Of a stretch of 8,932 bases of DNA, positions 1-5,665 are shown one piece after another. How positions within the stretch are numbered: position 1 is the stretch's first letter; each line of letters starts with the position of its first letter. A program made the position numbers and the translations under genes. This DNA is from Bacteroidales bacterium (GTDB lineage Bacteria > Bacteroidota > Bacteroidia > Bacteroidales > NBLH01): assembly GCA_029210905.1 (NCBI GenBank), contig JARGGF010000118.1, positions 1 to 8,932 of the forward strand. The letters are read 5' to 3'. The notes beneath the pieces were generated by a model. That model was given only the letters and a program-made list of their open reading frames with translations. It was not told the DNA's origin and ran no database searches.

Positions 1-345
1 GATGATGAACCTATTAATCTTGTTTTATTAGAAGAATTATTGATTAATTCAATGCCTGTGAAAATATTTAAAGCACAAAACGGAAAAGAGGCAATTGATA
101 TATGTAAGCACGAAAATGGGTTGACCATTGTACTTATGGATTTAAAAATGCCCATAATGGATGGTTATGAAGCCACCAGAAGAATAAAGAAAATGTTTCC
201 GGCCATAAAAATTATAGCTCAATCAGCTTACAACTCAAATCATGAAATAAATGCTGCTATAGCAGCTGGTTGCGATGAGTTTATCTCGAAACCTATTGAT
301 CCGAATAAACTCCTACAAGTGATTAGTAAGTATATGTCTAATTAA
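1..345 (+). CDS. Response-regulator receiver (REC) domain, C-terminal part of a longer protein
   Basis: The frame is open from the first base and stops at 343-345, giving 114 visible residues; the true start lies left of the window. It has the hallmarks of a phosphoacceptor receiver domain: an acidic pair at residues 1-2 (DDE), the phosphorylatable aspartate at residue 47 in VLMDLKMPIMDGYEA, a serine at 75 (AQSAY) in the switch Thr/Ser position, and the invariant lysine at 97 in FISKPID. The protein ends about 15 residues after the lysine, so REC is the last domain. This fits either the tail of a hybrid sensor histidine kinase or a single-domain regulator that lacks only its first few residues here. 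The sequence shows no output domain. An ATG at residue 18 is internal to the fold and should not be used as a start. Family assignment is firm; the partner and pathway are unknown. Confidence 0.9.
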   Translation, partial: DDEPINLVLLEELLINSMPVKIFKAQNGKEAIDICKHENGLTIVLMDLKMPIMDGYEATRRIKKMFPAIKIIAQSAYNSNHEINAAIAAGCDEFISKPIDPNKLLQVISKYMSN

Positions 346-364
346 CAATGTATCTTTTTTTAAT

Positions 365-394
365 AAAAAATGCAGGGTTTAATTACTCCCTGCA
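365..394 (-). terminator. Intrinsic terminator of the minus-strand sigma/small-protein operon
   Basis: A perfect 7-bp stem (TGCAGGG at 371-377 with CCCTGCA at 388-394) encloses a 10-nt loop. Read on the minus strand it is followed by six T (370-365). It begins 6 bp after the stop codon of the 34-residue gene, which supports that gene being transcribed. There is no T-run on the plus side, so it is not an obvious terminator for the receiver gene. Confidence 0.75.
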
Positions 395-400
395 TTCCGA

Positions 401-505
401 TTAAATAAATATCAACGAAATCAACATTAAAGCCATAATTGTTATAAGAACAATCCATGCAATTTTATTTCCGTTATTCTGTGTAACATTTTTGCCGTTT
501 GCCAT
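401..505 (-). CDS. 34-residue single-span membrane protein
   Basis: ATG is at 505-503 and TAA at 403-401. The product reads MANGKNVTQNNGNKIAW, followed by a wholly hydrophobic stretch (IVLITIMALMLISLIFI) to the C terminus. The first 14 residues are polar and rich in Asn and Lys; residues 15-34 would make one transmembrane helix, probably with the N terminus outside the lipid. I do not recognise a family. Support for a real gene is the sharp polar/hydrophobic split, a terminator hairpin starting 6 bp after the stop, and its place as third gene on the strand of the ECF sigma factor and PepSY-like gene. The start context (TTCTAACAAG) has no clear ribosome site, as is usual in Bacteroidota. By analogy with other tiny membrane proteins it could modulate a membrane partner, but this is inference. 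Chance remains possible at this length. Confidence 0.62.
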   Translation of the reverse strand: MANGKNVTQNNGNKIAWIVLITIMALMLISLIFI

Positions 506-527
506 CTTGTTAGAATTTTTCTATTAA

Positions 528-546
528 GACGTCACCTTGTCACCTG
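528..546. promoter_or_regulatory. Tandem GTCACCTK repeat with an adjoining GACGTC palindrome
   Basis: GTCACCTT (531-538) is followed directly by GTCACCTG (539-546), an exact 8-bp period with one difference. The palindrome GACGTC (528-533) overlaps the left end. The block sits 26-41 bp upstream of the 34-residue gene's ATG, as expected for a regulator site or leader element. ACCTG/CAGGT (542-556) could also form a 5-bp hairpin followed by six T on the plus strand. No binding protein can be named. Confidence 0.35.
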
Positions 547-562
547 AGTAACAGGTTTTTTC

Positions 563-588
563 AAAAAAAATTTTGTGTTAATTCACAA
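563..588 (-). terminator. Weak intrinsic terminator or attenuator between the PepSY-like gene and the small gene
   Basis: On the minus strand, 6 bp after the PepSY-like stop codon, TTGTG and CACAA (588-584 and 577-573) form a 5-bp stem with a 6-nt loop. AA and then eight T (570-563) follow. The stem is short and AT-rich, so termination would be partial. If it works, the small gene downstream would be expressed at a different level from the sigma factor. Confidence 0.4.
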
Positions 589-594
589 GATCTT

Positions 595-993
595 TTAAAG
601 CCTTTTTTCTTCAATTATTTTTCCTAAATCACTCAATAAAATCAAATGGCGGTTTAAATCAGCATCTCTTATAATTACCTCATATTCAATAGTATTCCCT
701 TTATTTTTTAATACCGCATTCATTATTTCACCTTTATGCTCGACATCTTTTTTTATTGCACGCGGTAAATAATCAACAGGCAAATTCATTTTGTATTCTA
801 GCAGCTCTCCCGAAGTATTAAATAAGGCAATGTGTTCAATGTTATCTTTATAAAAAATGGCCTCAAACTGATTGTTTTTATTAAACCATTCAATATTGAT
901 TGCATTTTCAAAATTTCTATTGAAACTATTTAAGCATATTTCGGGCGGATTAATGCCATTACCGTCTATCATATTTTTTAAGAAATTTTCCAT
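595..993 (-). CDS. PepSY-like (DUF2874-type) protein downstream of the ECF sigma factor
   Basis: The product is 132 residues from the ATG at 993-991. An in-frame TTG at 1020 would add nine residues (MCVNIKTKN), but the ATG has an A-rich run just before it and is preferred. The body has the repeating pattern of Bacteroidota PepSY-like proteins: F..NFENAINIEWF, then a beta-strand pair around QFEAIFYKDNIEHIALF, the turn NTSGELLEYK, and LPVDYLPRAI. No signal peptide or membrane segment is visible, which is unusual because many relatives are exported. It follows the sigma gene by 46 bp on the same strand, so the two are probably co-transcribed. A role as regulator or sensor partner of the sigma factor is possible, but the fold assignment rests on pattern alone and no classical anti-sigma domain is seen. 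Confidence 0.65.
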   Translation of the reverse strand: MENFLKNMIDGNGINPPEICLNSFNRNFENAINIEWFNKNNQFEAIFYKDNIEHIALFNTSGELLEYKMNLPVDYLPRAIKKDVEHKGEIMNAVLKNKGNTIEYEVIIRDADLNRHLILLSDLGKIIEEKRL

Positions 994-1039
994 GTTTTTA
1001 GTTTTTATGTTGACGCACAAAATCTATTTAGTAACCATA

Positions 1040-1609
1040 TTATCTGTTTAAATATTTTTCATTATATAGGTAAATAACTCTGCTCCGTGCTCTTTTAAGC
1101 CTCATCTTTGCAGCATCGTCGCTAATTCGCAAGGCTGAACTTATCTGCTTTATGGAGAGATTATCTTTGTATTTCATCAAAAGCAGTGCTTTTTCTTCAG
1201 GATGGATCAACTCCAGGATAACCAGGAAATTTTCGTAATTGATCCCTTCTGCAGGTTCTTCTGTTTCGTCAATAATTTCAGGAATTTCATTCTCAAGGCT
1301 CCAACTGGGGTAATGCAACTTTTTCTTTTCACGCAGATAATCAATACAGTGGTTATAGGTTATAGAATACAACCACGATGAAAAGGAAGATAACTGCTTA
1401 AATCCGGGCAACTTTTCAAATGTTTTAGAAAAAATATCTTCAGCCAATTCTTCGGCTACTGATTTCGCTTTAACAAAACTAAAACACTTGTCCAGTACTT
1501 TTTTATAATATCTGTTATAAAGTATTTCGAAATATACTGATGAGCTTTCGATTTTTATCCTATCAATAATTTCGTTATCCTTCAACAAACCGAGATTTTT
1601 TCTATCCAT
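1040..1609 (-). CDS. ECF-type RNA polymerase sigma-70 factor
   Basis: The protein has 189 residues, a normal length for extracytoplasmic-function sigma factors, and starts at the ATG at 1609-1607. Region 2 spans about residues 25-97: the core-binding helix around ILYNRYYKKVLDKCF, then AEELAEDIFSKTFEKL and the -10-recognition segment SWLYSITYNHCIDYLREKKK. An acidic linker at about 104-122 is followed by region 4 (about 127-180), with LLLMKYKDNLSIKQISSALR and the DNA-contacting helix SDDAAKMRLKRARSR. Regions 1 and 3 are absent, as expected. It directs core RNA polymerase to a dedicated promoter set. It heads a minus-strand group with a PepSY-like gene and a 34-residue membrane protein. No anti-sigma factor with the usual zinc or membrane domain lies next to it, so the control mechanism is open. 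Confidence 0.93.
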   Translation of the reverse strand: MDRKNLGLLKDNEIIDRIKIESSSVYFEILYNRYYKKVLDKCFSFVKAKSVAEELAEDIFSKTFEKLPGFKQLSSFSSWLYSITYNHCIDYLREKKKLHYPSWSLENEIPEIIDETEEPAEGINYENFLVILELIHPEEKALLLMKYKDNLSIKQISSALRISDDAAKMRLKRARSRVIYLYNEKYLNR

Positions 1610-1627
1610 TATTCATTAAATTTCTAT

Positions 1628-1635
1628 CAAATATA
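1628..1635 (-). promoter_or_regulatory. Bacteroidota -7 promoter box for the sigma operon
   Basis: On the minus strand 1635-1628 reads TATATTTG, an exact match to TAnnTTTG, 18 bp upstream of the sigma ATG. A TTTG lies further upstream (1653-1650), but only 14 bp from the box, shorter than the usual -33 spacing. Transcription from here would leave a leader of about 10-15 nt. Confidence 0.5.
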
Positions 1636-1758
1636 AAACTAATAATCAACAAATGGTGGAAATAAATAATGCTAAAGTAAGCTGGAAAAAAAAATTATAA
1701 AAAGATGTTACCTAAAATAAAACCTGCGTCATAATACCGTAAAAATTATCAAAGATGA

Positions 1759-1782
1759 AGTTCTTTAAAATTACTAAGAACT
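1759..1782. repeat. 7-bp inverted repeat in the lipoprotein leader
   Basis: AGTTCTT (1759-1765) and AAGAACT (1776-1782) are perfect complements around a 10-nt spacer, 42 bp upstream of the lipoprotein ATG. It could be an operator or a 5'-UTR hairpin. No T-run follows, so it is not a terminator. Confidence 0.4.
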
Positions 1783-1824
1783 CATAATTGTAAAATGAAT
1801 TTAATAACTAAAAAAAATAAAACG

Positions 1825-2403
1825 ATGAAAAAAGGATTTTTAGCCGGTGTAATCACCTTAATGTTATCAGTAATTTTGTTTTCAGCTTGTTCCACAGTTC
1901 CCCAGAAAGAGATTGATGCTGCAACAGCCGCAATTGAAGCTGCAAAAGCTGCCGGAGCTGAAATGTATGCAAACCAGGAATTTTTGGCACTGCAAGACTC
2001 TATGACAGCTGTAATGGGTGCAGTTAAAGCTTCAAATTCAGTTGAAAAACTAAATGAAGTTACCATTATGGCACAAGATGTAGCACTTAAAAGTGAAAGT
2101 AAAAAAGAAGAGTTGAAAAATGCCATTCAAACTACATTAGCTGATGTTAAAAAATTAATTGAAAGCAATACACAATTATTAACTGACGCTGCAAAAATTA
2201 AGGAAGCTGCATCAAAATTAGAAGGCATAAAAAGTGAACTAAAAGTAGTAGAAACCACTGTAAATGAAGCAGACGCAATGTTCGGACAGGGTGAATTTAT
2301 AGCTACTATTGACAAAGCAAAAGCTGCCAAGGATAAAGCATCTGAAATAAACAAACAATTAGAGGAAATTGTAAAAGGAAAAGCAAAAAACAAAAAAGCT
2401 TAA
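1825..2403 (+). CDS. Alanine/lysine-rich alpha-helical lipoprotein (DUF4398-like)
   Basis: The product is 192 residues from the ATG at 1825, chosen because it opens a textbook lipoprotein signal (MKKGFLAGVITLMLSVILFSAC) after an A-rich run. An upstream in-frame ATG at 1795 would only add ten polar residues before it. The lipidated cysteine is residue 22, in FSAC; Phe at -3 is off the strict lipobox but tolerated. The mature part is almost entirely heptad-like helix, rich in Ala, Lys and Glu, with no cysteine or catalytic motif. A motif M-[YF]-x3-EF-[LI]-A-x2-D occurs twice (residues 47-58 and 152-163), suggesting an internal duplication. The first copy resembles DUF4398 envelope proteins. It is probably anchored in the outer or inner membrane as a periplasmic coiled coil. 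It is monocistronic with its own terminator; the function is unknown. Confidence 0.82.
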   Translation: MKKGFLAGVITLMLSVILFSACSTVPQKEIDAATAAIEAAKAAGAEMYANQEFLALQDSMTAVMGAVKASNSVEKLNEVTIMAQDVALKSESKKEELKNAIQTTLADVKKLIESNTQLLTDAAKIKEAASKLEGIKSELKVVETTVNEADAMFGQGEFIATIDKAKAAKDKASEINKQLEEIVKGKAKNKKA

Positions 2404-2426
2404 TTTATCAAATATTTTTAGCCATG

Positions 2427-2455
2427 CCCCCGGAATCAAACTTCGGGGGTTTTTT
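2427..2455 (+). terminator. Intrinsic terminator of the lipoprotein gene
   Basis: CCCCCGGA (2427-2434) pairs with TTCGGGGG (2442-2449) through eight pairs including one G-T, around a 7-nt loop. Six T follow at 2450-2455. It starts 23 bp after the lipoprotein stop. On the minus strand no T-run follows the stem, so it is a poor terminator for the convergent antiporter gene. Confidence 0.9.
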
Positions 2456-2469
2456 ATTTATACCTGTTA

Positions 2470-4452
2470 TCATTCAAATCCAGGAACAATAATTATAAAA
2501 CTGCCCTGTGGATGACTAAAAATGCTTTTACGAACAAAGCCGTTATGCAATGGATTAAATGCAATGGATTGTTTCCTGACCATAAAGGCAACATTAAGGG
2601 TATTGCTTCCATATTGACAGGACAACTCCTCAGCCTGCTGGTATTTAATCATTTGCACTTTATTCCTGTTCTTTTTTTGAAACTGATAAGTAATTTTTTT
2701 TGCTAAACTTTGTTCATGAAAATAAAATTTCATGTTTGCGTCGCGTTTAATTGGTATGCGCACAATACTTTCTAAAATTGAGGTAAAAGCAATTTCATGT
2801 TCAATATTTTCAGGGAAAAAGATTACTACTTTGTCTATTTCACTGATTTTCGATTGAAAATTACATGCAAAAAGAGTATGGTTGCTATAAAATAAATGAT
2901 CAAAAATACCTCCGAATATTTTCTGCGATGCTGTTGATTTTCCTCCCCACCCAAAAACAATGGTGGATGCCATGTATTCTTTAGCAGCCCGAATAATTCC
3001 ACTTGAAACATTTAAATCGAGCCTGGTAATTACTTTAATATTTTCATTAAGGTTATTAAATTCGGCAACATTGGCTTCTAATATTTCACGAATATTTTTG
3101 AGGTTGTCCTTAGCGAGAAAGTCATCATTAACGATATTCAACAAATAAATAGGTTCTGTAGAACTTCCTGATTGAAAACTATTTGCCAAAGCAACTAAAT
3201 CCGACATTGTTGCCGGATTGGATATTGGGACCAGTATACGCTGATTCCTTTTTTGCTCTCTCAGCGCCAAACCAACAACCACAAGCTTTTTTCCATATTT
3301 CTCAGTTGTAAAGGATGCTATCAGGCTGCTTACCAAGATAATAAGCATTGTTGCATTAAATATGGTTTCATCTATCATTTTTCGTTCATAACCAATAAGA
3401 ATTACTGCTATGGTGGCAGCAGCGTGTGAGCTGGTTAATCCAAATAATAAATTCCTCTGAATAGTTGAAAAATGCAATATTTTTTGAGTCATAAATGCTG
3501 CGATCCATTTTCCTGCAAGGGCAGATATTATTAAAATAACAGAAACATACCATAAATAGGCTCCGGAAAAAAGAATTTTTGTATTAATAATCATCCCAAT
3601 ACCTATTAAAAAAACAGGGATAAAAAGAATATTCCCGACAAAATCGATGTGGTGCATTAACAAGGAATTTTTAGGAATTGATTTATTTAAGGCCAGCCCG
3701 GCAACAAATGCGCCTATTATAGGCTCAACGTCAACCAGTTTAGCTAAAACTGATGAAATGCTCACCATAAATAAAATAAAAAGAAAATGAACAGGTCTGT
3801 CTCTTTTAATGTTTCTAAAAAACCATTTAGCTATTCTTGGGAAACTATAAAAAATCACAAAAAGATAGAGCCCAAAAAAAGATATCAATTGAATTATTTG
3901 ATACAATGCTGACTCACTATTAAAACTCTGGGTGATAATTGAAAGTATAATTAATACCAAAGTATCTGTAATAATTGTACCTCCAATAGCAGTTAATACA
4001 GAAATATCTTTGCTAACACCCAGTTTTCTGGCTATTGGATATGCAACCAGAGTATGCGTTGAAAACATAATAGATACCAGAATTGATGCTTCGTAATTGA
4101 GGTGAAGAAGATAAGTACAAACAACCAAACCTAAAGAAAACGGAAAAATGAAGGTGAAAATACCAAAAATAATGCTGCTTTGCCTGCTTACCTTTAATTT
4201 TTCAGGTTCCAGCTCCAGGCCGGCCACAAACATCAAATAAAGCAGTCCAATAGTGCCCAACAGCTCTATTGATGCGTCCCTGCTTAAAATATCCAGGCCG
4301 TAAGGGCCTATAATAATTCCTGAAATAATAAAAGCCGCAACATCGGGGATCTTAAATATTCTGAATATAAACGGTGATAAAAAAATAATTGCAATAAGCA
4401 CTGCAAAAACAAAAACTGGCTGTGTCAGTAATAATTCACCTAATATAATCAT
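2470..4452 (-). CDS. CPA2-family cation:proton antiporter (KefB/NapA type) with C-terminal Usp-like domains
   Basis: The protein has 660 residues. About residues 10-385 form the Na+/H+ exchanger membrane domain with roughly a dozen helices. Recognisable family signatures are GTIGLLYLMFVAGLELEP (66-83), the ion-binding helix GGTIITDTLVL with Asp163, VEPIIGAFVAGLALN (242-256) and AGKWIAAF with Lys315. The ion site has Thr-Asp rather than Asp-Asp or Asn-Asp, which argues for electroneutral exchange, but the cation cannot be told. From about 404 a soluble cytoplasmic part begins (RILVPISNPA), with a Usp-like segment ending near STIVFGWGGKST (496-507) and a second, weaker copy from about 540 to the end. 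There is no TrkA-N/NAD-binding domain, unlike KefB/KefC. It would work in pH or ion homeostasis at the inner membrane. It is a stand-alone gene convergent with the lipoprotein. Confidence 0.9.
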   Translation of the reverse strand: MIILGELLLTQPVFVFAVLIAIIFLSPFIFRIFKIPDVAAFIISGIIIGPYGLDILSRDASIELLGTIGLLYLMFVAGLELEPEKLKVSRQSSIIFGIFTFIFPFSLGLVVCTYLLHLNYEASILVSIMFSTHTLVAYPIARKLGVSKDISVLTAIGGTIITDTLVLIILSIITQSFNSESALYQIIQLISFFGLYLFVIFYSFPRIAKWFFRNIKRDRPVHFLFILFMVSISSVLAKLVDVEPIIGAFVAGLALNKSIPKNSLLMHHIDFVGNILFIPVFLIGIGMIINTKILFSGAYLWYVSVILIISALAGKWIAAFMTQKILHFSTIQRNLLFGLTSSHAAATIAVILIGYERKMIDETIFNATMLIILVSSLIASFTTEKYGKKLVVVGLALREQKRNQRILVPISNPATMSDLVALANSFQSGSSTEPIYLLNIVNDDFLAKDNLKNIREILEANVAEFNNLNENIKVITRLDLNVSSGIIRAAKEYMASTIVFGWGGKSTASQKIFGGIFDHLFYSNHTLFACNFQSKISEIDKVVIFFPENIEHEIAFTSILESIVRIPIKRDANMKFYFHEQSLAKKITYQFQKKNRNKVQMIKYQQAEELSCQYGSNTLNVAFMVRKQSIAFNPLHNGFVRKSIFSHPQGSFIIIVPGFE

Positions 4453-4585
4453 TTTAAATATTTTATTAGTAACAGATCACACTAATATTAATAATGCTAA
4501 ACCATAATTCAACTAAATAGTTACTATAATTTTAGACGTTTTAAATTACTTTGGTAACAAACTGGGCACGAACTGCGGATTTTAC

Positions 4586-4628
4586 CTAAGTTAAGCGACT
4601 TGAGGATACAAAAAAGCGCTTTACTTAG
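4586..4628. repeat. Dyad 1: 12-bp inverted repeat, 11 of 12 paired
   Basis: CTAAGTTAAGCG (4586-4597) pairs with CGCTTTACTTAG (4617-4628) except for one T-T mismatch, around a 19-nt loop. Confidence 0.75.
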
Positions 4629-4643
4629 ATAGAACCCCGATTT

Positions 4644-4705
4644 AGAAATTGTTGCAATTCATCTTTTTGGTGGAAGTAACGAAAATTGAATTGCTCACAA
4701 TTTCT
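4644..4705. repeat. Dyad 2: imperfect 18-bp inverted repeat
   Basis: AGAAATTGTTGCAATTCA (4644-4661) is matched by TGAATTGC and ACAATTTCT (4687-4705). Seventeen pairs form, interrupted by a 1-by-2 internal loop; the terminal loop is 25 nt. It lies 15 bp after dyad 1. Confidence 0.75.
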
Positions 4706-4711
4706 TAGTCG

Positions 4712-4765
4712 ATTGAGCCATTGTAAGTGGGTTTAATTTATGCACGACAATCAAAATCGCTCAAT
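4712..4765. repeat. Dyad 3: two-part inverted repeat
   Basis: An outer 7-bp stem, ATTGAGC (4712-4718) with GCTCAAT (4759-4765), encloses an inner 5-bp stem, ATTGT (4720-4724) with ACAAT (4747-4751). The internal loop is asymmetric and the terminal loop is 22 nt. It starts 6 bp after dyad 2. Confidence 0.6.
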
Positions 4766-4871
4766 TTGGGTTTTAATTTAAAAAAATATCCCTGCTGACA
4801 GATAACGTCTGTTGATAGTAAATGAAATAATTGAAAAATATAAAATCTTTGGCTCTAAAAAAGCAACAATA

Positions 4872-4902
4872 TACATTTTGTCATACAACCTGACAAAATG
4901 TA
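4872..4902. promoter_or_regulatory. Dyad 4: perfect 11-bp inverted repeat upstream of thioredoxin
   Basis: TACATTTTGTC (4872-4882) and GACAAAATGTA (4892-4902) are exact complements with a 9-bp spacer. The half-site centres are 20 bp apart, close to two helical turns, as for a dimeric repressor or activator. The dyad ends 56 bp before the thioredoxin ATG. No T-run follows, so an operator or leader hairpin is more likely than a terminator. The half-site TACATTTTG is one base longer than the -7 box TAnnTTTG. Confidence 0.6.
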
Positions 4903-4958
4903 CCGTTTCTGCGAATGGAACAAACTTTGAATCGGTTTCTCTAAAAAACAAAAAAATC

Positions 4959-5258
4959 ATGAAGGGAAATTTTAACTCAATCATCAATTCACAGGTACCG
5001 GTTCTAGTTGATTTTTATGCCGACTGGTGTCAGCCCTGCAAAATACAGAGTCCTATCCTAAAACAGGCAGCTGAAGAATTAAAAGATAAGGTGAAAATAA
5101 TAAAAATAGATGTAGATAAAAATGAGGAAATCGCGATGCGTTTTCAAATACAAGGTGTTCCAACCCTTGCGCTGTTCAAAAATGGCAGCATGCTATGGAA
5201 ACAATCAGGTGTTCAAACCATTCAGGAAATACGCAACGTTGTAAATAATCATCAATAG
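4959..5258 (+). CDS. Small thioredoxin with a CQPC active site
   Basis: The product is 99 residues from the ATG at 4959, the normal size of a single-domain thioredoxin, with the fold starting at once (MKGNFNSIINSQVPVLVDFY). The start is preceded by an A-rich run. The active site is ADWCQPCK with Cys24 and Cys27; the usual CGPC has Gly replaced by Gln. The cis-proline loop is present (GVPTL), and LFKNGSMLWKQSG matches the following strand and turn. No signal peptide or membrane segment is seen, so it is cytoplasmic. It should reduce protein disulfides, drawing electrons from thioredoxin reductase or another donor. The CxxC dipeptide tunes redox potential in this family, so Gln-Pro may shift its properties. 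It appears to be a single gene; the next gene, 637 bp on, has its own promoter and riboswitch. Confidence 0.9.
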   Translation: MKGNFNSIINSQVPVLVDFYADWCQPCKIQSPILKQAAEELKDKVKIIKIDVDKNEEIAMRFQIQGVPTLALFKNGSMLWKQSGVQTIQEIRNVVNNHQ

Positions 5259-5449
5259 CAAACCTGATGGATTAGAAATGCCATAACTGTTCTTTCATTT
5301 GTTGAGATAACATGGAGTGGTAAGAAATAATCATTCATCCATCTAAAATTATCTGAGAAATTATTTTTCTCTAAACAAAAACTGCAAATTCAGTAAATGT
5401 TTTTTATTGCCTGAAAAATAAAATTATTTCTGAATTCAATTATTAAAAT

Positions 5450-5457
5450 TACTTTTG
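5450..5457 (+). promoter_or_regulatory. Bacteroidota -7 box for the B12 operon
   Basis: TACTTTTG matches TAnnTTTG exactly. It lies just before the 5' edge of the cobalamin riboswitch, so transcription would start around 5462-5466, with the aptamer at the very 5' end of the RNA. No exact -33 TTTG is present at the expected distance. The 191 bp between thioredoxin and this box hold only a weak GAGAAA/TTTCTC hairpin (5355-5371). Confidence 0.55.
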
Positions 5458-5462
5458 CTATA

Positions 5463-5665
5463 AGTTGGTGGTATTTTCCTTTTCAGGAGAAACCTTAATA
5501 TGGGAATCCGGTGACCTTTCTATAAATATCAAATATTATAACAGGAAATCCGGAGCTGTACCCGCAGCTGTAAGCCTAATGTGTGTTTTTGAAATTCTTT
5601 GCCACTGTTGACCTCATGTCGACGGGAAGGCTTCAAAAACAAGGTGAGCCAGAAGACCTGCCAAA
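5463..5665 (+). promoter_or_regulatory. Cobalamin (adenosylcobalamin-type) riboswitch aptamer
   Basis: Conserved blocks appear in order: TGGGAATCCGGTGA (5501-5514), GAGCTGTACCCGCAGCTGTAAG (about 5553-5574), GCCACTG and CGGGAAGGC in the P7-P11 region (about 5600-5632), and the B12-box GAGCCAGAAGACCTGCC (5646-5662). Edges are approximate. Such aptamers bind coenzyme B12 and switch off uptake and adenosylation genes. Its place ahead of btuF, cobO and btuC fits this exactly. The P10-P11 arm replaces the usual run of C with GTACCC, a mild departure. Confidence 0.93.

Larger units (their letters stand above)
4453..4958. other. 506-bp gene-free stretch with four strong dyads
   Basis: This separates the divergent antiporter and thioredoxin genes. 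No convincing coding frame is seen on either strand. An in-frame extension of thioredoxin back to a TTG at 4812 would read through a perfect inverted repeat and has no family-like sequence. The right two thirds hold four successive inverted repeats (listed separately), plus a weak ACAGA/TCTGT pair (4798-4812). No exact TAnnTTTG box was found for either flanking gene. The left part (4453-4580) shows nothing clear. Confidence 0.6.

Noticed and set aside
1782..2393. Two antisense open frames opposite the lipoprotein gene.
   Set aside because: They are by-products of the alanine/lysine-rich coding strand; the lipoprotein has a signal peptide, a terminator and coherent composition.
2512..3148. Short plus-strand frames inside the antiporter gene.
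   Set aside because: They lie opposite a clear 660-residue family member and lack any recognisable features.
4625..4732. A 35-codon open stretch on the minus strand across dyad 2, reading like a protein fragment (WLNRLRNCEQF...FRYFHQKDELQQFL).
   Set aside because: It has no proper start codon, no family match that I can name, and coincides with an inverted repeat. It may be chance or a decayed fragment; not enough to call a gene.
4812..4958. A 49-residue N-terminal extension of the thioredoxin from a TTG.
   Set aside because: The ATG at 4959 starts the fold directly at the normal family length and has an A-rich context. The extension crosses a perfect palindrome and looks non-coding.
5266..5343. 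GATGGAT/ATCCATC pair after thioredoxin.
   Set aside because: It is 7 bp with a spacing of 64 bp, within chance expectation.
5355..5371. GAGAAA/TTTCTC hairpin as the thioredoxin terminator.
   Set aside because: It is only 6 bp and AT-rich, with no T-run, about 100 bp after the stop.
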